Origin: Halogeometricum sp. S1BR25-6
Lineage (GTDB): Archaea; Halobacteriota; Halobacteria; Halobacteriales; Haloferacaceae
Direction: 5' to 3'
DNA length: 64,000 bases
NCBI RefSeq assembly: GCF_031624495.1
Contig: NZ_JAMQOP010000001.1
Span: 1,798,001 to 1,862,000 of the forward strand
Both the position numbers and the translations under genes were made by a program. The notes under the pieces are model-generated. The model saw only the letters and a list, made by a program, of their open reading frames with translations. It did no database searches and was not told where the DNA came from. Numbering within the stretch: the stretch's first letter is position 1; each line of letters starts with the position of its first letter. Below, piece by piece: positions 24,434-34,323 of this stretch.

Positions 24434-24820
24434 ATGGCCGACGCCGAATCCGGAACGCTAGAGACGATGCGAGCGAACCCCGCCTGGGACGCCGAGTCCT
24501 ACGCCGACGCCGTCGAGACGCTCTCCGAAGAGGGTCTCGACTTTCGAATCTGGGGCGGCGACTGGTGCAGCGACTGCCGCAACCAACTGCCCGACTTCGG
24601 GGCCGCCCTCGACGCCGCCGAGGTGCCCGAGGAGAACATCCACCATTACCCGGTGGAAAAAGAGGAGGACGGAAGCAAGACCGGACCGCTCGTCGAGGAG
24701 TACGGCATCGAACTGATTCCGACGGTCGTCGTCGAACGCGAGGGAGACGAGGTAGCCCGCTTCGTCGAGGAGGAACCCGTCTCCGTCGCCGTCTACCTCG
24801 CCGACGAACTGCGGCGGTAG
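24434..24820 (+). CDS. Thioredoxin-like protein with WCSDC active site
   Basis: 128 aa, ATG 24434. The thioredoxin fold is indicated by FRIWGGDWCSDCRNQLPDFG, with a redox-active CSDC instead of CGPC, and by the cis-proline loop IELIPTVVV. The gene is divergent from cysteine synthase and 33 nt before the next gene. The C-x2-C is intact, so a disulfide reductase or bacilliredoxin-like role is plausible. The physiological reductant is unknown. Confidence 0.9.
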   Translation: MADAESGTLETMRANPAWDAESYADAVETLSEEGLDFRIWGGDWCSDCRNQLPDFGAALDAAEVPEENIHHYPVEKEEDGSKTGPLVEEYGIELIPTVVVEREGDEVARFVEEEPVSVAVYLADELRR

Positions 24821-24853
24821 GCTGACGGTCGCCGCGTCCGACTCTCCGGCGAC

Positions 24854-25660
24854 ATGCCCTCCACCGACTTCCACGGGACGCACACGCTCCTGAGCGGCGA
24901 CTACGTCGACGCCCTCTCCGGTCTGCTCGACGCCCTGTTCCCGTGCGCGGACCGCGGACTCGTCAGACTGGACGAAGAGTGGCTGGACGAAGCGCCGGAC
25001 GTCGAAGACTGCGCGTGGGCGTGGGACGCGATTCGCGGAAGGTTCGATAGACTCTCGAACCGAGACGAACACGGCTGGACGGCGTGGGGCGTCGAACTCG
25101 ACGACCCCGGCCGCGACGCGATGCGCCGCCTCGTCGAACTGACGAACGACGCCGTCGGTTCGCACTTCGTCGCCGAGATTCTGCTCGTCCGCGACGGTCG
25201 GACGGTGCTGTCGGCGATTCCGCACCACTCGGACCTCGCCGTCGACGCGGACGTACTTCGGGAAGACGCGTTCGCGGCGGCGGAAGCCTCGCTCGCGGGC
25301 CTCGAAGCCTGTTTCGTCCCGGTCGAACCGCACGACGAGTGGGAGGCCGGGAATCGGCGATGGAGCGTCGGCCCCGCCGTCTGCAAGGAGACGCTAGACG
25401 GACGGCGGACCAGTTGCTACGGCGTCTCGAAGCTCAGAGGACTCCGCACGGCCGACGACGGAACGACGCTCGAACTGGCGTGGGACCTCGGCGAACCGCT
25501 CTCCGAGGACCCGATAGGAAAGGCGCTGTCGTGGACGCTGGAGAAACTGCACCGACCGCCGGGGGCGCTTCCCTGCGGCGACGAGCAGCGAGCGGAGCGA
25601 GTCGCTGACTTCCTCGCCGAAACGCTCCGACGCTACGACGGCCGCGAGATTCGGGTCTAA
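24854..25660 (+). CDS. Uncharacterised protein
   Basis: 268 aa, ATG 24854 (MPSTDFHGTHTLLSGDYVDA). Soluble, acidic, Trp-rich, with mixed helix and strand. Segments that look conserved are VGSHFVAEILLVRDGRTVLS and WSVGPAVCKETLDGRRTSCY. No known catalytic signature is seen. It probably shares a transcript with the thioredoxin-like gene before it and converges on the DUF255 gene 3 nt later. Function is not assigned. Confidence 0.8.
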   Translation: MPSTDFHGTHTLLSGDYVDALSGLLDALFPCADRGLVRLDEEWLDEAPDVEDCAWAWDAIRGRFDRLSNRDEHGWTAWGVELDDPGRDAMRRLVELTNDAVGSHFVAEILLVRDGRTVLSAIPHHSDLAVDADVLREDAFAAAEASLAGLEACFVPVEPHDEWEAGNRRWSVGPAVCKETLDGRRTSCYGVSKLRGLRTADDGTTLELAWDLGEPLSEDPIGKALSWTLEKLHRPPGALPCGDEQRAERVADFLAETLRRYDGREIRV

Positions 25661-25663
25661 GCG

Positions 25664-27841
25664 CTATTCGTCGTCGAAGTTCAGTTCCGACTCGTCGAGG
25701 TCCACGTCTGAAGGCTCCACGTCGAGGCCGCCGTCGCCGCCGAACCACGAGAGCGCCTCGTCTACCGAGTGCGCCGGCGGCGAACAGGCCCGTCCCTCGC
25801 AGGCGTAAACTGTCGGGTCGCCGTCACGCATCTCTCTGCCCTTCCAGACGGGCGGCGCCTCCGCGAGGCCGAGAGCGTCGAGCCACGGCGACAGGTCGTC
25901 GTCCGTCGGCGGTCGGACCGAGAGGACCGACCCGGGGACGTAGCGCGCGGCCAGCGTCTGGCGGAACGACTCGGGGAGCGAGTCGGCCGCGACGACGATT
26001 TCCGACCCGCCGCGGGCGCGCTTCTCGCTAGCGAGGGCGAGCGAGACGTGTTCGAGCGGCCGCCCCCGAATCCGGTCGGCGTGCGTGTCGAGCACCGACC
26101 CCGCGACGGCGGCGAAGTCGGCGTCGGGGGCGAACGAATCGAGGTCGAGGAGCAGGGAGGCGGCGACGCCGACGCTGGAGGGCGTCGACTGGTCCTGTAG
26201 CTCCTGCGGACGGGTGACCAGCGCCTCGCCGTCGGCGGGCGTGAAGTACAGCGTCCCCGCCGACTCCTCGTAGAACAGGTCGACCAGCGTCCGCGAGAGG
26301 TCGACGGCGAACGCGAGGTGGTCGACGTCGCCGGTGGCCTGGTAGAGGTCGAACGCGCCGCGCGCGAGGAACGCGTAGTCTTCGAGGTAGCCGTCGCCCT
26401 TCACGTCGCCGTCCTTGAACCGGCGGGAGAGCCGCCCTGTATCTGAGTCCCACAGGTGCTCGCGAACGAATCCGAGCGCGTCGGCCGCGCGTTCGGCGTA
26501 CTCGTCGCCGAGGACGAGCGACCCCTGCGCGAGGCTCGAAATCATCAGCCCGTTCCAGCCGGCGAGCACCTTCTCGTCGCGCGGCGGGCGCGTCCGCGAC
26601 TCGCGCGCCTCGAACAGCGTCTCGCGGGCGGCGTCGAGATGGTCGACCGCTTCGTCGGTCGTTAGGCCGTGCTCTTCGGCCACCTGGTCTATCGGCGTCG
26701 AGACGGTGAGGACGGTGGTGCCGTTCTCGAAGTTGCCGCCGGCGGTGACGCCGTAGTAGTCGCAGAACACGTCGGCGCGCGCCTCGTCGTCAAGTGCGTC
26801 GCGCACTTGTTCGGGCGTCCAGACGTAGAACGTCCCCTCCTCGCCGCCGCTCTGGGCGTCGAGCGTGCTGTAGAAGCCGCCGTCGGGGTGGCGGAGTTCG
26901 CGCGAAACGAAGTCGAACGTCTCGCGGGCGATGTCGGCGTAGTCCTCCCGACCCGTCAGTCGGTGAGCGGCGAGGTAGACGCGGGGAATCTCCGCGTTGT
27001 CGTACAGCATCTTCTCGAAGTGCGGGACGGTCCACTGCCGGTCGGTGGCGTAGCGGTGGAAGCCGCCGCCGACGTGGTCGTACATCCCGCCGCCGGCCAT
27101 CGCGTCCAGCGTCTCCATCGCCACGTCGAGCGGTTCCTCCTCGTCGGAGTGGACGTAGGAACGGAGAAGCGCCTCGACGCGGCCCGGTTGGGGGAACTTC
27201 GGCCCGCCGGACCCGAACCCGCCGTACTCGCGGTCCGCGCCGCGCAGGGCGGCCTTCGCAACCTCGCCGAGCACCTCCGTCCCGGGCGCCTCGCCCACCT
27301 CGTCGGGCGTCTCCTCCAACTGGTCCTTCAACGCGTCGGTCCACTGCTGCGCCCGGTTCTCTATCTCCTCTCTGTCGGTCTCCCACGCGTTCGCGAACGA
27401 CTCGCAGAGGTCGAGGAATCCGGGGACGTTTCCTCTATCTCGGCGTTCCTCTTTCGGGAAGTACGTCCCGACGTAGAACGGCTTTCCTTCAGGAGTAAGC
27501 CACACCGACAGCGGCCACCCGCCGCCGCCGGAGACGAGTTGGCAGATGGTTTGATATATCCGGTCTAAGTCGGGTCGCTCCTCTCTGTCCACTTTGATGG
27601 GGACGAACGACTCGTTGAGCACCCGCGCCACCGCCTCGTCCTCGAAGCTCTCGTCGGCCATGACGTGACACCAGTGACACGCCGAGTAGCCCACCGAGAG
27701 GAAGATAGGTTTGTCCTCCTCGCGGGCGGTTTCGAGGGCCGCCTCGTCCCACGGCTGCCAGTTGACCGGGTTGTCGGCGTGCTGTCGGAGGTACGGGCTC
27801 TGTTCGTCGCCGAGCCGATTTCGCCCCGTCGCGTCACTCAT
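25664..27841 (-). CDS. Thioredoxin-domain (DUF255/YyaL-type) protein
   Basis: 725 aa, ATG 27841. The first 160 residues form the DUF255 thioredoxin-like domain: [20 protein letters not shown], then the CxxC in [17 protein letters not shown], and the conserved [20 protein letters not shown]. Residues about 200-560 form an (alpha/alpha)6-barrel like glycosidases or cellobiose 2-epimerases ([27 protein letters not shown]). Homologues include bacterial YyaL and human SPATA20. Substrate unknown; a redox-related role is inferred from the CxxC. Confidence 0.93.
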   Translation of the reverse strand: MSDATGRNRLGDEQSPYLRQHADNPVNWQPWDEAALETAREEDKPIFLSVGYSACHWCHVMADESFEDEAVARVLNESFVPIKVDREERPDLDRIYQTICQLVSGGGGWPLSVWLTPEGKPFYVGTYFPKEERRDRGNVPGFLDLCESFANAWETDREEIENRAQQWTDALKDQLEETPDEVGEAPGTEVLGEVAKAALRGADREYGGFGSGGPKFPQPGRVEALLRSYVHSDEEEPLDVAMETLDAMAGGGMYDHVGGGFHRYATDRQWTVPHFEKMLYDNAEIPRVYLAAHRLTGREDYADIARETFDFVSRELRHPDGGFYSTLDAQSGGEEGTFYVWTPEQVRDALDDEARADVFCDYYGVTAGGNFENGTTVLTVSTPIDQVAEEHGLTTDEAVDHLDAARETLFEARESRTRPPRDEKVLAGWNGLMISSLAQGSLVLGDEYAERAADALGFVREHLWDSDTGRLSRRFKDGDVKGDGYLEDYAFLARGAFDLYQATGDVDHLAFAVDLSRTLVDLFYEESAGTLYFTPADGEALVTRPQELQDQSTPSSVGVAASLLLDLDSFAPDADFAAVAGSVLDTHADRIRGRPLEHVSLALASEKRARGGSEIVVAADSLPESFRQTLAARYVPGSVLSVRPPTDDDLSPWLDALGLAEAPPVWKGREMRDGDPTVYACEGRACSPPAHSVDEALSWFGGDGGLDVEPSDVDLDESELNFDDE

Positions 27842-27948
27842 GGGTGAGAGACGACGCCGCGGAGACTAAAGGGACGTGGAGACGGCGAGGCCGACGGGGT
27901 CGGCGCCGAGGAACCGATGGCGGCAGACGTAGCAACGGCCGCGCGCGC

Positions 27949-29352
27949 TCAGGGGGTCAGAGCCAACAGGTTCGACTCGCCGTCGCCCACGTAAACCGCT
28001 CCGTCGAGTCCGAGCGCGTCGAAGACGGTGTCGACGCCGAACGACTTCGTCGCCTCGCCGTCCCCGGTCACCGAGTAGACGGTGTAGAACGGGTCGTCCG
28101 CGTCGTCGGCGGTGATAGCGGTGGCGACGAGGCTGTCGGCCGTCGCCGCCTCCGGCCACGCGTTGTCCGACGGCGGGTCGAACGTCCAGCGCGCTCCCCC
28201 GTCCGCGTCGCCCGAACCGACCGCGTCGTACGCCGTCGCGGCGTCCGCCGCCACCCCAGACCGCGTGTACAGCGTGTCACCGTCCGGGTCGAGGAGGAGC
28301 CACCGGCCGTAGCCGTCGTCGCGCCAGTCGACTGCGCCGTCGGCGTCGACGGCGAGAACCGCGTCGCCGCCGGCGTACAGTCGGTCCTCGCCGAGGAGCA
28401 GTTCCCCGACGGGCGCGGAGAGTCGCCAGTCCACGTCGCCGTTCGGGGCGACGCCCGAGAGCGTCGCGTTCCCGTCCTCCCCCGTGAGTAGGAACGCCCG
28501 GTCGCCGTCGACCTCGACCCGTCTCGCGGGAGCGCCGCCGCCGAGCGTGAACCGCGTCTCGCCGTCGAGGTGGAGACAGACCAGACGGTCCCCGGCGGCG
28601 ACGTACACCCCTTCAGAACCGACGCCGACGTCGGAGACGGCCTCGAACTTCCGCGTCCAGCGGACGCCTCCGTCGTCCGCGTCGAGTCCGTAGACGACGG
28701 TCGTGAGGGGTTCCTCGGGCGTCTGATGGCTGGTCGGCGTCACGCCCGGCGGCGGGAAGAACTCCAGTCCCGCGGCGACGAGGAGGCCGTCGGAGACGCC
28801 GGCGACCGAGAGCCGCCGATTTCGTCGGAGCGACCAGCGACGCTCGCCGGTCGAGCGGTCGAGGGCGTGCAGGGCAGTCCACTCCCGTTCGTCCGCCCGG
28901 CCGGCGACGGCGTAGACGGCGTCGCCGGAGAGCGTCGTTCCCCACCCGCCGCGGGCGATGCCCCGCGCCGAGGCGTGCGACCCGGCGACCGCTTCGCCGT
29001 CCATCGCCGTCCGCCAGCGGACCGATTCGTCGGCGGGGTCGACGGCCGCGACGGCGGCGTCGCCGCCCTCGTCGCTCACGGCGGCGAACAGCGGACCGGA
29101 ACCGTCCGCGTCGAGTCCGAGCACGTTCGCGTCGTCGAACGACAGCGTCCAATCTGGATTCCATTCGGAAAGGTCGAGGGGGGACGCGGACTCGTCCCCG
29201 TTCTCTCCCGTCGTCGTCCCGTCGGTCGGTTCTGACGCGTCGGTGACCGGCACGGTGTCGTCGCCGCCGTGCGAACTGCCGATGCATCCGGCGGCCGCCG
29301 TCGCCGTCGCCGCGCCGGCGCCGAGATGGAGAAAGCGTCTGCGAGAGACCAT
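27949..29352 (-). CDS. Tat-exported lipoprotein with PQQ-like beta-propeller
   Basis: 467 aa, ATG 29352. The N-terminus MVSRRRFLHLGAGAATATAA leads to AAAGC, a twin-arginine signal and lipobox, so the mature protein is tethered by Cys outside the membrane. The rest has repeated blade-like motifs (VRWRTAMDGEAV, RRWSLRRNRR, VRWTRKF, VDWRLSAP, VDWRDDGYGRW, ARWTFDPP), i.e. a PQQ-quinoprotein-like or BamB-like eight-blade propeller. No dehydrogenase active-site residues stand out, so a binding or scaffold role is likelier than catalysis. Divergent from purD. Confidence 0.88.
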   Translation of the reverse strand: MVSRRRFLHLGAGAATATAAAGCIGSSHGGDDTVPVTDASEPTDGTTTGENGDESASPLDLSEWNPDWTLSFDDANVLGLDADGSGPLFAAVSDEGGDAAVAAVDPADESVRWRTAMDGEAVAGSHASARGIARGGWGTTLSGDAVYAVAGRADEREWTALHALDRSTGERRWSLRRNRRLSVAGVSDGLLVAAGLEFFPPPGVTPTSHQTPEEPLTTVVYGLDADDGGVRWTRKFEAVSDVGVGSEGVYVAAGDRLVCLHLDGETRFTLGGGAPARRVEVDGDRAFLLTGEDGNATLSGVAPNGDVDWRLSAPVGELLLGEDRLYAGGDAVLAVDADGAVDWRDDGYGRWLLLDPDGDTLYTRSGVAADAATAYDAVGSGDADGGARWTFDPPSDNAWPEAATADSLVATAITADDADDPFYTVYSVTGDGEATKSFGVDTVFDALGLDGAVYVGDGESNLLALTP

Positions 29353-29514
29353 ACGCCCACTCGGAAAGAGGACGGAAAGGGTCTTCTGGTGGGTCAAACG
29401 TCGGTTTGACAGACGTGCGGGCGTCGCGTCGAGAGGGGGTCGTATGCACGAACGCGCACATATTTGCCCTCCTGAAGAGCAATCTTTACACTCCCGTGCC
29501 GAGGTCAGGCGAGT

Positions 29515-30807
29515 ATGACGGAGACTGCGCTCCTCGTCGGCGGCGGCGGCCGCGAACACGCCATCGCGCGCGCCCTGACGGCGGATTCGGACTGCGAACT
29601 GTACGCCTGCGCGAGCAACCGCAACCCCGGCATCGCGTCGCTCTCGGCCGGATTCGAGCAGGTGTCGGAGACGGACGCCGACGCCATCGTCGCCTACGCC
29701 GAGGACGTCGGCGCAGACGTCGCCGTCGTCGGCCCCGAGTCGGCCCTCGAAGCGGGCGTCGCCGACGCGTTGGACGACGCCGGCGTCTACACGTTCGGTC
29801 CGAAGTCCAACGACGCGCGCATCGAGACGGACAAGGCCTTTCAGCGGGAGTTCATGGCCGACCACGACGTTCCGGGCTGTCCGGACTTCGCCGTCTTCGA
29901 GGACACCGAGGAGGCCTGCGCCTACATCGACGACTACGAGGGCGACTTGGCCGTCAAGCCCGCCGGCCTCACCGGTGGAAAGGGCGTGAAGGTCACCGGC
30001 GACCAAGTGACCAAAGCGGAGGCCAAGGAGTACCTCCGCGACTCCGAGTACGACGAAGTCGTCCTCGAAGAGCGTCTCGTCGGCGAGGAGTTCACCGTGC
30101 AGGCGTTCGTGGCGAACGGCGAGGTGCGCCCGACGCCCGCCGTGCAGGACCACAAGCGCGCCTACGAGGGCGACGAGGGGCCGAACACGGGCGGCATGGG
30201 CAGTTACAGCGATTCGGCCGCGGAACTGCCGTTCATGTCGTTCGAGGAGTACACCGAGGCCGTCGAGGTGTTGGAGGCCGTCGTGGGGTCGCTGGACGAC
30301 TACAAGGGCGTCCTCTACGGGCAGTTCATGCTGACCACCGAGGGGGTCAAGGTCGTCGAGTTCAACGCCCGCTTCGGCGACCCGGAGGCGATGAACACCC
30401 TGCCCGTCCTCGAAACGCCGTTCCTCGACGTGGTGACCGCCGCCCGCGACGGCGAGACGTTGCCCGAACTGGCGTTCGCCGGGAAGGCGACCGTCTGCAA
30501 GTACGCCGTCCCCGGCGGCTACCCGACGGACCCCGACTCGGGGGCGAAAATCGACGTCGACGAGGAGAGCGCGGGAGACGCCCTCCTCTTCTACGCCAGC
30601 GTCGACGCCCGCGAGGACGGCCTCTACACCACCACCTCGCGGTCGTTCGCCGTCGTCGGCGTCGAGGACACAATCGAGGCGGCCGAGGAGGCGGCCGAGG
30701 CGGCCCTCTCGGCGGCCGGCGAGGGCCTGCGTATCCGGCACGACATCGGCAAACCGGAGTTGGTGCAGCAGCGAATCGACCACATGGCCGAGTTGCGCGG
30801 GGAGTAA
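29515..30807 (+). CDS. purD: Phosphoribosylamine-glycine ligase
   Basis: 430 aa, ATG 29515; a TATA-like CTTTACA about 27 nt upstream fits a leaderless transcript. ATP-grasp enzyme of purine synthesis joining glycine to 5-phosphoribosylamine. Diagnostic segments: LLVGGGGREHAIARAL at the start, VVGPESALEAGVADAL, KPAGLTGGKGVKVT, the GNTGGMGSY-type loop written here GPNTGGMGSYSDS, and VVEFNARFGDPEA. Length is typical. It is followed by an acyltransferase gene after 59 nt. Confidence 0.96.
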   Translation: MTETALLVGGGGREHAIARALTADSDCELYACASNRNPGIASLSAGFEQVSETDADAIVAYAEDVGADVAVVGPESALEAGVADALDDAGVYTFGPKSNDARIETDKAFQREFMADHDVPGCPDFAVFEDTEEACAYIDDYEGDLAVKPAGLTGGKGVKVTGDQVTKAEAKEYLRDSEYDEVVLEERLVGEEFTVQAFVANGEVRPTPAVQDHKRAYEGDEGPNTGGMGSYSDSAAELPFMSFEEYTEAVEVLEAVVGSLDDYKGVLYGQFMLTTEGVKVVEFNARFGDPEAMNTLPVLETPFLDVVTAARDGETLPELAFAGKATVCKYAVPGGYPTDPDSGAKIDVDEESAGDALLFYASVDAREDGLYTTTSRSFAVVGVEDTIEAAEEAAEAALSAAGEGLRIRHDIGKPELVQQRIDHMAELRGE

Positions 30808-30866
30808 GCGGAGTCGGCACCGTACGACTGCGGAGCCTTTTGTACGAACGCGACCAATCGACGGAC

Positions 30867-31424
30867 GTGAGCGACGACACCGACGACGCGGCGGGACCCC
30901 GACACCGCCGGGTGACCTCGCATCCGACGCCCGGCCCCCTGAACTCCCTCCAGTACTGGACCGACGCCAAGCCGGTGTGGCGGGTGACGCTGAACTACCT
31001 CCTCGTGTGGGTGGCCCGGGTTGCGCCGTTCTTCCGGTGGAAGAACTGGGCGCTCCGGCGACTCGGCGTCACCGTCGGCAGCGGCGTCTCGTGGGGCCTC
31101 GAAGCCACCCCGGACGTGTTCTGGCCCGAACTCATCACGCTCGGCGACGACGTCATCGTCGGCTACGACTCGGTCCTCCTCTGCCACGAGTTCTTGCAGG
31201 AGGAGTACCGAACCGGGGAAGTCGTCCTCGAAGACCGGGCGATGATAGGCGCGAAGGCCGTGATTCTCCCGGGGGTCACCGTCGGCGAGGACGCGCAGGT
31301 GGCCGCGAACTCGCTCGTCACGCGGGACGTGCCGCCGGGGACGACGGTGGCGGGCGTCCCCGCCCGTCCGATGTCGAGCGCGGAGTTCGAAGACGGCGAC
31401 GGCGATAGCGATAACGACGACTGA
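30867..31424 (+). CDS. Left-handed beta-helix (hexapeptide) acyltransferase
   Basis: 185 aa, GTG 30867 (VSDDTDDAAG); this is the only start giving a sensible head. A membrane-proximal helix (WRVTLNYLLVWVARVAPFFR) precedes hexapeptide repeats (LGVTVGSGVSWGL, VIVGYDSV, AMIGAKAVILPGVTVGEDAQ) ending with VPPGTTVAGVPARPM, the standard tail of the LbH acetyltransferase group. A His in VLLCHEFLQ is the probable catalytic base. Substrate unknown; sugar or lipid modification is plausible. Confidence 0.88.
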   Translation: MSDDTDDAAGPRHRRVTSHPTPGPLNSLQYWTDAKPVWRVTLNYLLVWVARVAPFFRWKNWALRRLGVTVGSGVSWGLEATPDVFWPELITLGDDVIVGYDSVLLCHEFLQEEYRTGEVVLEDRAMIGAKAVILPGVTVGEDAQVAANSLVTRDVPPGTTVAGVPARPMSSAEFEDGDGDSDNDD

Positions 31425-31567
31425 CTACGGCCCCGAAAGAGACGTAGTACGAGGCGGGGGCGGCGACGACTACCGACGCCCAGAGCCACAGCATCCGCGC
31501 GTAGGGGTCCGGAGGCACGAATCCGACGGCGGGGAGGACGGAGAGTTAGAGCGGAAGCGTCGGTGGG

Positions 31568-32659
31568 TCAGACGCGCGCCAGTCGGATTTTGAACGTCGC
31601 GCCGTTCGAGTCGTTGCTCTCCACCCAGATGTCGCCGCCGTAGCTATCGAAGACGCTGTCGGCGAAGAACAGGCTGATTCCGGTGCCGTGGTGGAGTTGG
31701 TCGTACTCCTCGCGCCCGAAGATCAGGTCGCGTTGGGACTCCGGCACGCCGGGGCCGTTGTCGGCGACGGAGAGGACGACGTGGTCCTCGTTGACCTCCA
31801 CGTCGACGGTGACGACCGGGTCGTCGGCGTCGTTGTGCGCGACGGCGTTCTCCAACACCGCCTCCACCGCCGTCGACAGCAGGTCGTCCGCGTTGACGAC
31901 GACTTCCGGAAACACCTCGAAACGGAACGTCGCGCCGGGAAACTCCCGCATCACCTCGACCATCGCGTTGTTGAGAACGATGTCGAGGCGGACGGGGCGG
32001 TTGGTCGCGGCGTACGACCGCTCCAACAGGTCGCGCAGGTCGCGCGCGCGCTCGGACTTGCGGACGATTTCGAGGATGAGCTTCTGGGCCTTCTGGAGAC
32101 TCTCGGTCGCCTCCTCCTCCGAGTCGGCCGACTGCGCCCGCTGGATGTGGCCGTACATCACGTTGAGTTCGTTCCGCAGGTCGTGTCTCAGCAGTCGGTT
32201 CAACACCTCCGAGGCGTTCTCGTACTGCTGTTGTTTCGTCGTGTCGACGAAGATGGCGACGACGCCTTCGACGTCGTCGTCGACGAGGATGGGAGCCGCG
32301 GTTCCGCGGCCGTACACCTTGTCGCCGTCGCTCGTTCGGGCGACGAACCGACCGCTCCACGTCTCGCCGCGCGAGAGGTGGTCGACGATGTCGGCGTAGA
32401 TGTCGTCCTCGCCGGATATCTCGGCCGCCGAGCGCCCGACGAGTTCGCCCGGTCGGTAGCCGAGAAACTCCAGACCACTATCGTTGACGTCTCGGATGAC
32501 GAAGTTGGGGTCGGCGATGAGCGCGGGAGCGCCGGTGCTACGGAAGGCTTGGCGGTACACTTCACCGCCGAGGCGGACGTCGTCTTCGTCGGGGCTCCAC
32601 TCCACACTCTCACCAGACGCCCAGAGTATTTTATCCTCCGGGTTCGACAGGTCGGTCAC
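31568..32659 (-). CDS. PAS-domain sensor histidine kinase
   Basis: 363 aa from GTG 32659, which overlaps the stop of the upstream gene as GTGA. A PAS domain (about 34-145: APALIADPNFVIRDVNDSGL) is followed by the dimerisation H-box with His159 in NRLLRHDLRNELNV and a HATPase domain with N-box AVLENAVAHNDADDP and G-box DNGPGVPESQR. There is no TM helix, so it senses an internal signal or the partner protein. No response regulator gene lies next to it. Typical of the large haloarchaeal PAS kinase family. Confidence 0.93.
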   Translation of the reverse strand: MTDLSNPEDKILWASGESVEWSPDEDDVRLGGEVYRQAFRSTGAPALIADPNFVIRDVNDSGLEFLGYRPGELVGRSAAEISGEDDIYADIVDHLSRGETWSGRFVARTSDGDKVYGRGTAAPILVDDDVEGVVAIFVDTTKQQQYENASEVLNRLLRHDLRNELNVMYGHIQRAQSADSEEEATESLQKAQKLILEIVRKSERARDLRDLLERSYAATNRPVRLDIVLNNAMVEVMREFPGATFRFEVFPEVVVNADDLLSTAVEAVLENAVAHNDADDPVVTVDVEVNEDHVVLSVADNGPGVPESQRDLIFGREEYDQLHHGTGISLFFADSVFDSYGGDIWVESNDSNGATFKIRLARV

Positions 32660-33384
32660 GCCGAGGGAGGGGTACCCCTGAGTTCGAAGACCCGGTGGTA
32701 GTACGCGGCGACGATTTCGCGGATCGCGTCGAGGTCGCGGTCGCGGTCGGCGCGACTCCACCGGTCGTGTAGCTTCACCCCCGAGAGAAAGCACTCCGAG
32801 AGCGCCGCCGCCTCGTCCGCTTCGCACCCCGTGACCATCGCCTCGACTTTCAGCCGGTGCGCTTCGAGCGCCGTCCGGACCCAGTTCTCGTCGCGTTGGC
32901 CGTGCTGCCGCCAGAACTCGGTCTGACGCTCGCCGTAGGCCGCGTCGATACCGGTCTCCGCGCAGACGCGACAGAGCAGGTTCCGAACCACCTCCCAGCG
33001 GGGGTCGTCCGCGACGTCCCCGTCGTACGCCTCCGAGAGGTCGGTGAAGAGAAACTCCGTCGCGGGGCGGTCGAACGCCGCGGCGTTCGCCCGGAGTGCG
33101 GACCAGTTCTCGATTTCGTCCTGAACGAACAGGGCGCGCGCGAACGTCCGTCCGGCGCGTTCGGCGCGTTCGGGCGGGCGTTCGGGGAACTCCGCTCGGA
33201 ACACCGCGGCCATCGCTTCGGTGCTCGCGTCGGCCGCCTCGACGGCGCCCGCGACGTCGCCTCGCAGGAGGCACTCCTCACGTATGTCCTGCTGATAGAA
33301 CGCTTCGAGGAGGGTCTCCGCTACGTCGCGTGCCGCGGTGGAGGGAGCGTCGGAGCGGAGCGTCGGGGGGAGGTCCGGAGTCAT
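32656..33384 (-). CDS. Uncharacterised helical protein, partner of the histidine kinase
   Basis: 242 aa, ATG 33384. Mostly alpha-helical with Arg/Glu/Ala-rich segments and several cysteines (LLCRVCAETG, VTGCEADEAA). The stop overlaps the kinase start by four bases, so both are made together. Such overlap suggests a sensor or input subunit, but no domain is recognised and no membrane segment is visible. Might bind a ligand or cofactor through the His/Cys positions; that is a guess. Confidence 0.78.
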   Translation of the reverse strand: MTPDLPPTLRSDAPSTAARDVAETLLEAFYQQDIREECLLRGDVAGAVEAADASTEAMAAVFRAEFPERPPERAERAGRTFARALFVQDEIENWSALRANAAAFDRPATEFLFTDLSEAYDGDVADDPRWEVVRNLLCRVCAETGIDAAYGERQTEFWRQHGQRDENWVRTALEAHRLKVEAMVTGCEADEAAALSECFLSGVKLHDRWSRADRDRDLDAIREIVAAYYHRVFELRGTPPSA

Positions 33385-33474
33385 GTATGCTGTGCGGGAG
33401 GTTCGCGTTCGGGCGATAGTCCCCGTGACAGCGCAAAACAGTTTTGGTAACTGACTTGTCAGATTCGGGCGCTA

Positions 33475-34323
33475 TCACCGCACACGGACGATACCCTCGT
33501 CGAACACTTTCCGGTTGGGGACGATGTACTCCTCGCCGTCGTCCTCGACGTGCGTGACGAACAGGTCGACTTCCTGGACGATGCCGTCGGTGTCGCCGAC
33601 GCGAATCTCGTCGCCGATAGCGTAGGGTTGCGTGAGAAGCAGGTACGTCCCCGCCGCGCCCGACTGGAGCATGTCCCGGAAGGCGATGCCGCCGAGGAAC
33701 ACCACGGCGAACAGGTACGCGGCCAGGAGGACGACGAGCGCCGTCGTGGCGACGCCGAGTTGCGAGAGGGCGATGAGCGCCGCGAGGAAGAACACGGTGA
33801 ACTTCGCGGCCGCGGGAATGACGCCCACCTGCGGGAGTTTGACGCCGCGCAGTCGCTCCGCGATGAGCAGTCCCACTTTGTCGCCGACGACGATGCCGAC
33901 GATGACGATGACCACCGCGAAGAACAGCATCGGGAGGAACTCGACGACCTGACTCCAGAAGCGGTCGGCGTAGTTCACGTTCGCGATGGAGAGCGCGGCG
34001 AGGACGGCGACGCCGACGACGAAGTAGCGGACCAACCACCCGAGCAGTTCGACCGTCGAGGTGTCGAAGTTGCGCGCGGTCCGCTCGAACGACGTCCCCT
34101 CGATGGAGTCCGGAACGCCGAGTCCTTCGAGGACCCGTCGCGTGAGCGTCCCGAGGAGGAGGGCGACGGCGACGCCGACGACGAGGACGACGAGTGCGAA
34201 CCAGATATCCCGAGGGAGGAGGCCGAATATCTCCGAGAGGAACGGTTCGGCCGCCTCGGGCGCGTCGGGCGCCTCGGTCGGCACGCCGGTCTGCGCCGTC
34301 CAGAGCGTCACCGCGGGCGTCAT
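33475..34323 (-). CDS. MscS-family mechanosensitive channel
   Basis: 282 aa, ATG 34323. Polytopic head with hydrophobic segments near 42-60, 95-115 and 130-150, then the MscS pore and vestibule region (VFLGGIAFRDMLQSGAAGTY, LTQPYAIGDEIRVGDTDGIV, DGEEYIVPNRKVFDEGIV). It opens at high membrane tension to release solutes. Start overlaps the dacZ stop by one base (TGATG), so translation is coupled to the c-di-AMP synthase gene. It ends right after the core domain, shorter than E. coli MscS. Confidence 0.92.
   Translation of the reverse strand: MTPAVTLWTAQTGVPTEAPDAPEAAEPFLSEIFGLLPRDIWFALVVLVVGVAVALLLGTLTRRVLEGLGVPDSIEGTSFERTARNFDTSTVELLGWLVRYFVVGVAVLAALSIANVNYADRFWSQVVEFLPMLFFAVVIVIVGIVVGDKVGLLIAERLRGVKLPQVGVIPAAAKFTVFFLAALIALSQLGVATTALVVLLAAYLFAVVFLGGIAFRDMLQSGAAGTYLLLTQPYAIGDEIRVGDTDGIVQEVDLFVTHVEDDGEEYIVPNRKVFDEGIVRVR

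Noticed and set aside
27949-30783. One 944-codon minus-strand frame spanning the PQQ lipoprotein and the antisense of purD
   Set aside because: Its first half is antisense to purD and has no family features; the Tat signal and lipobox at 29352 mark the true start.
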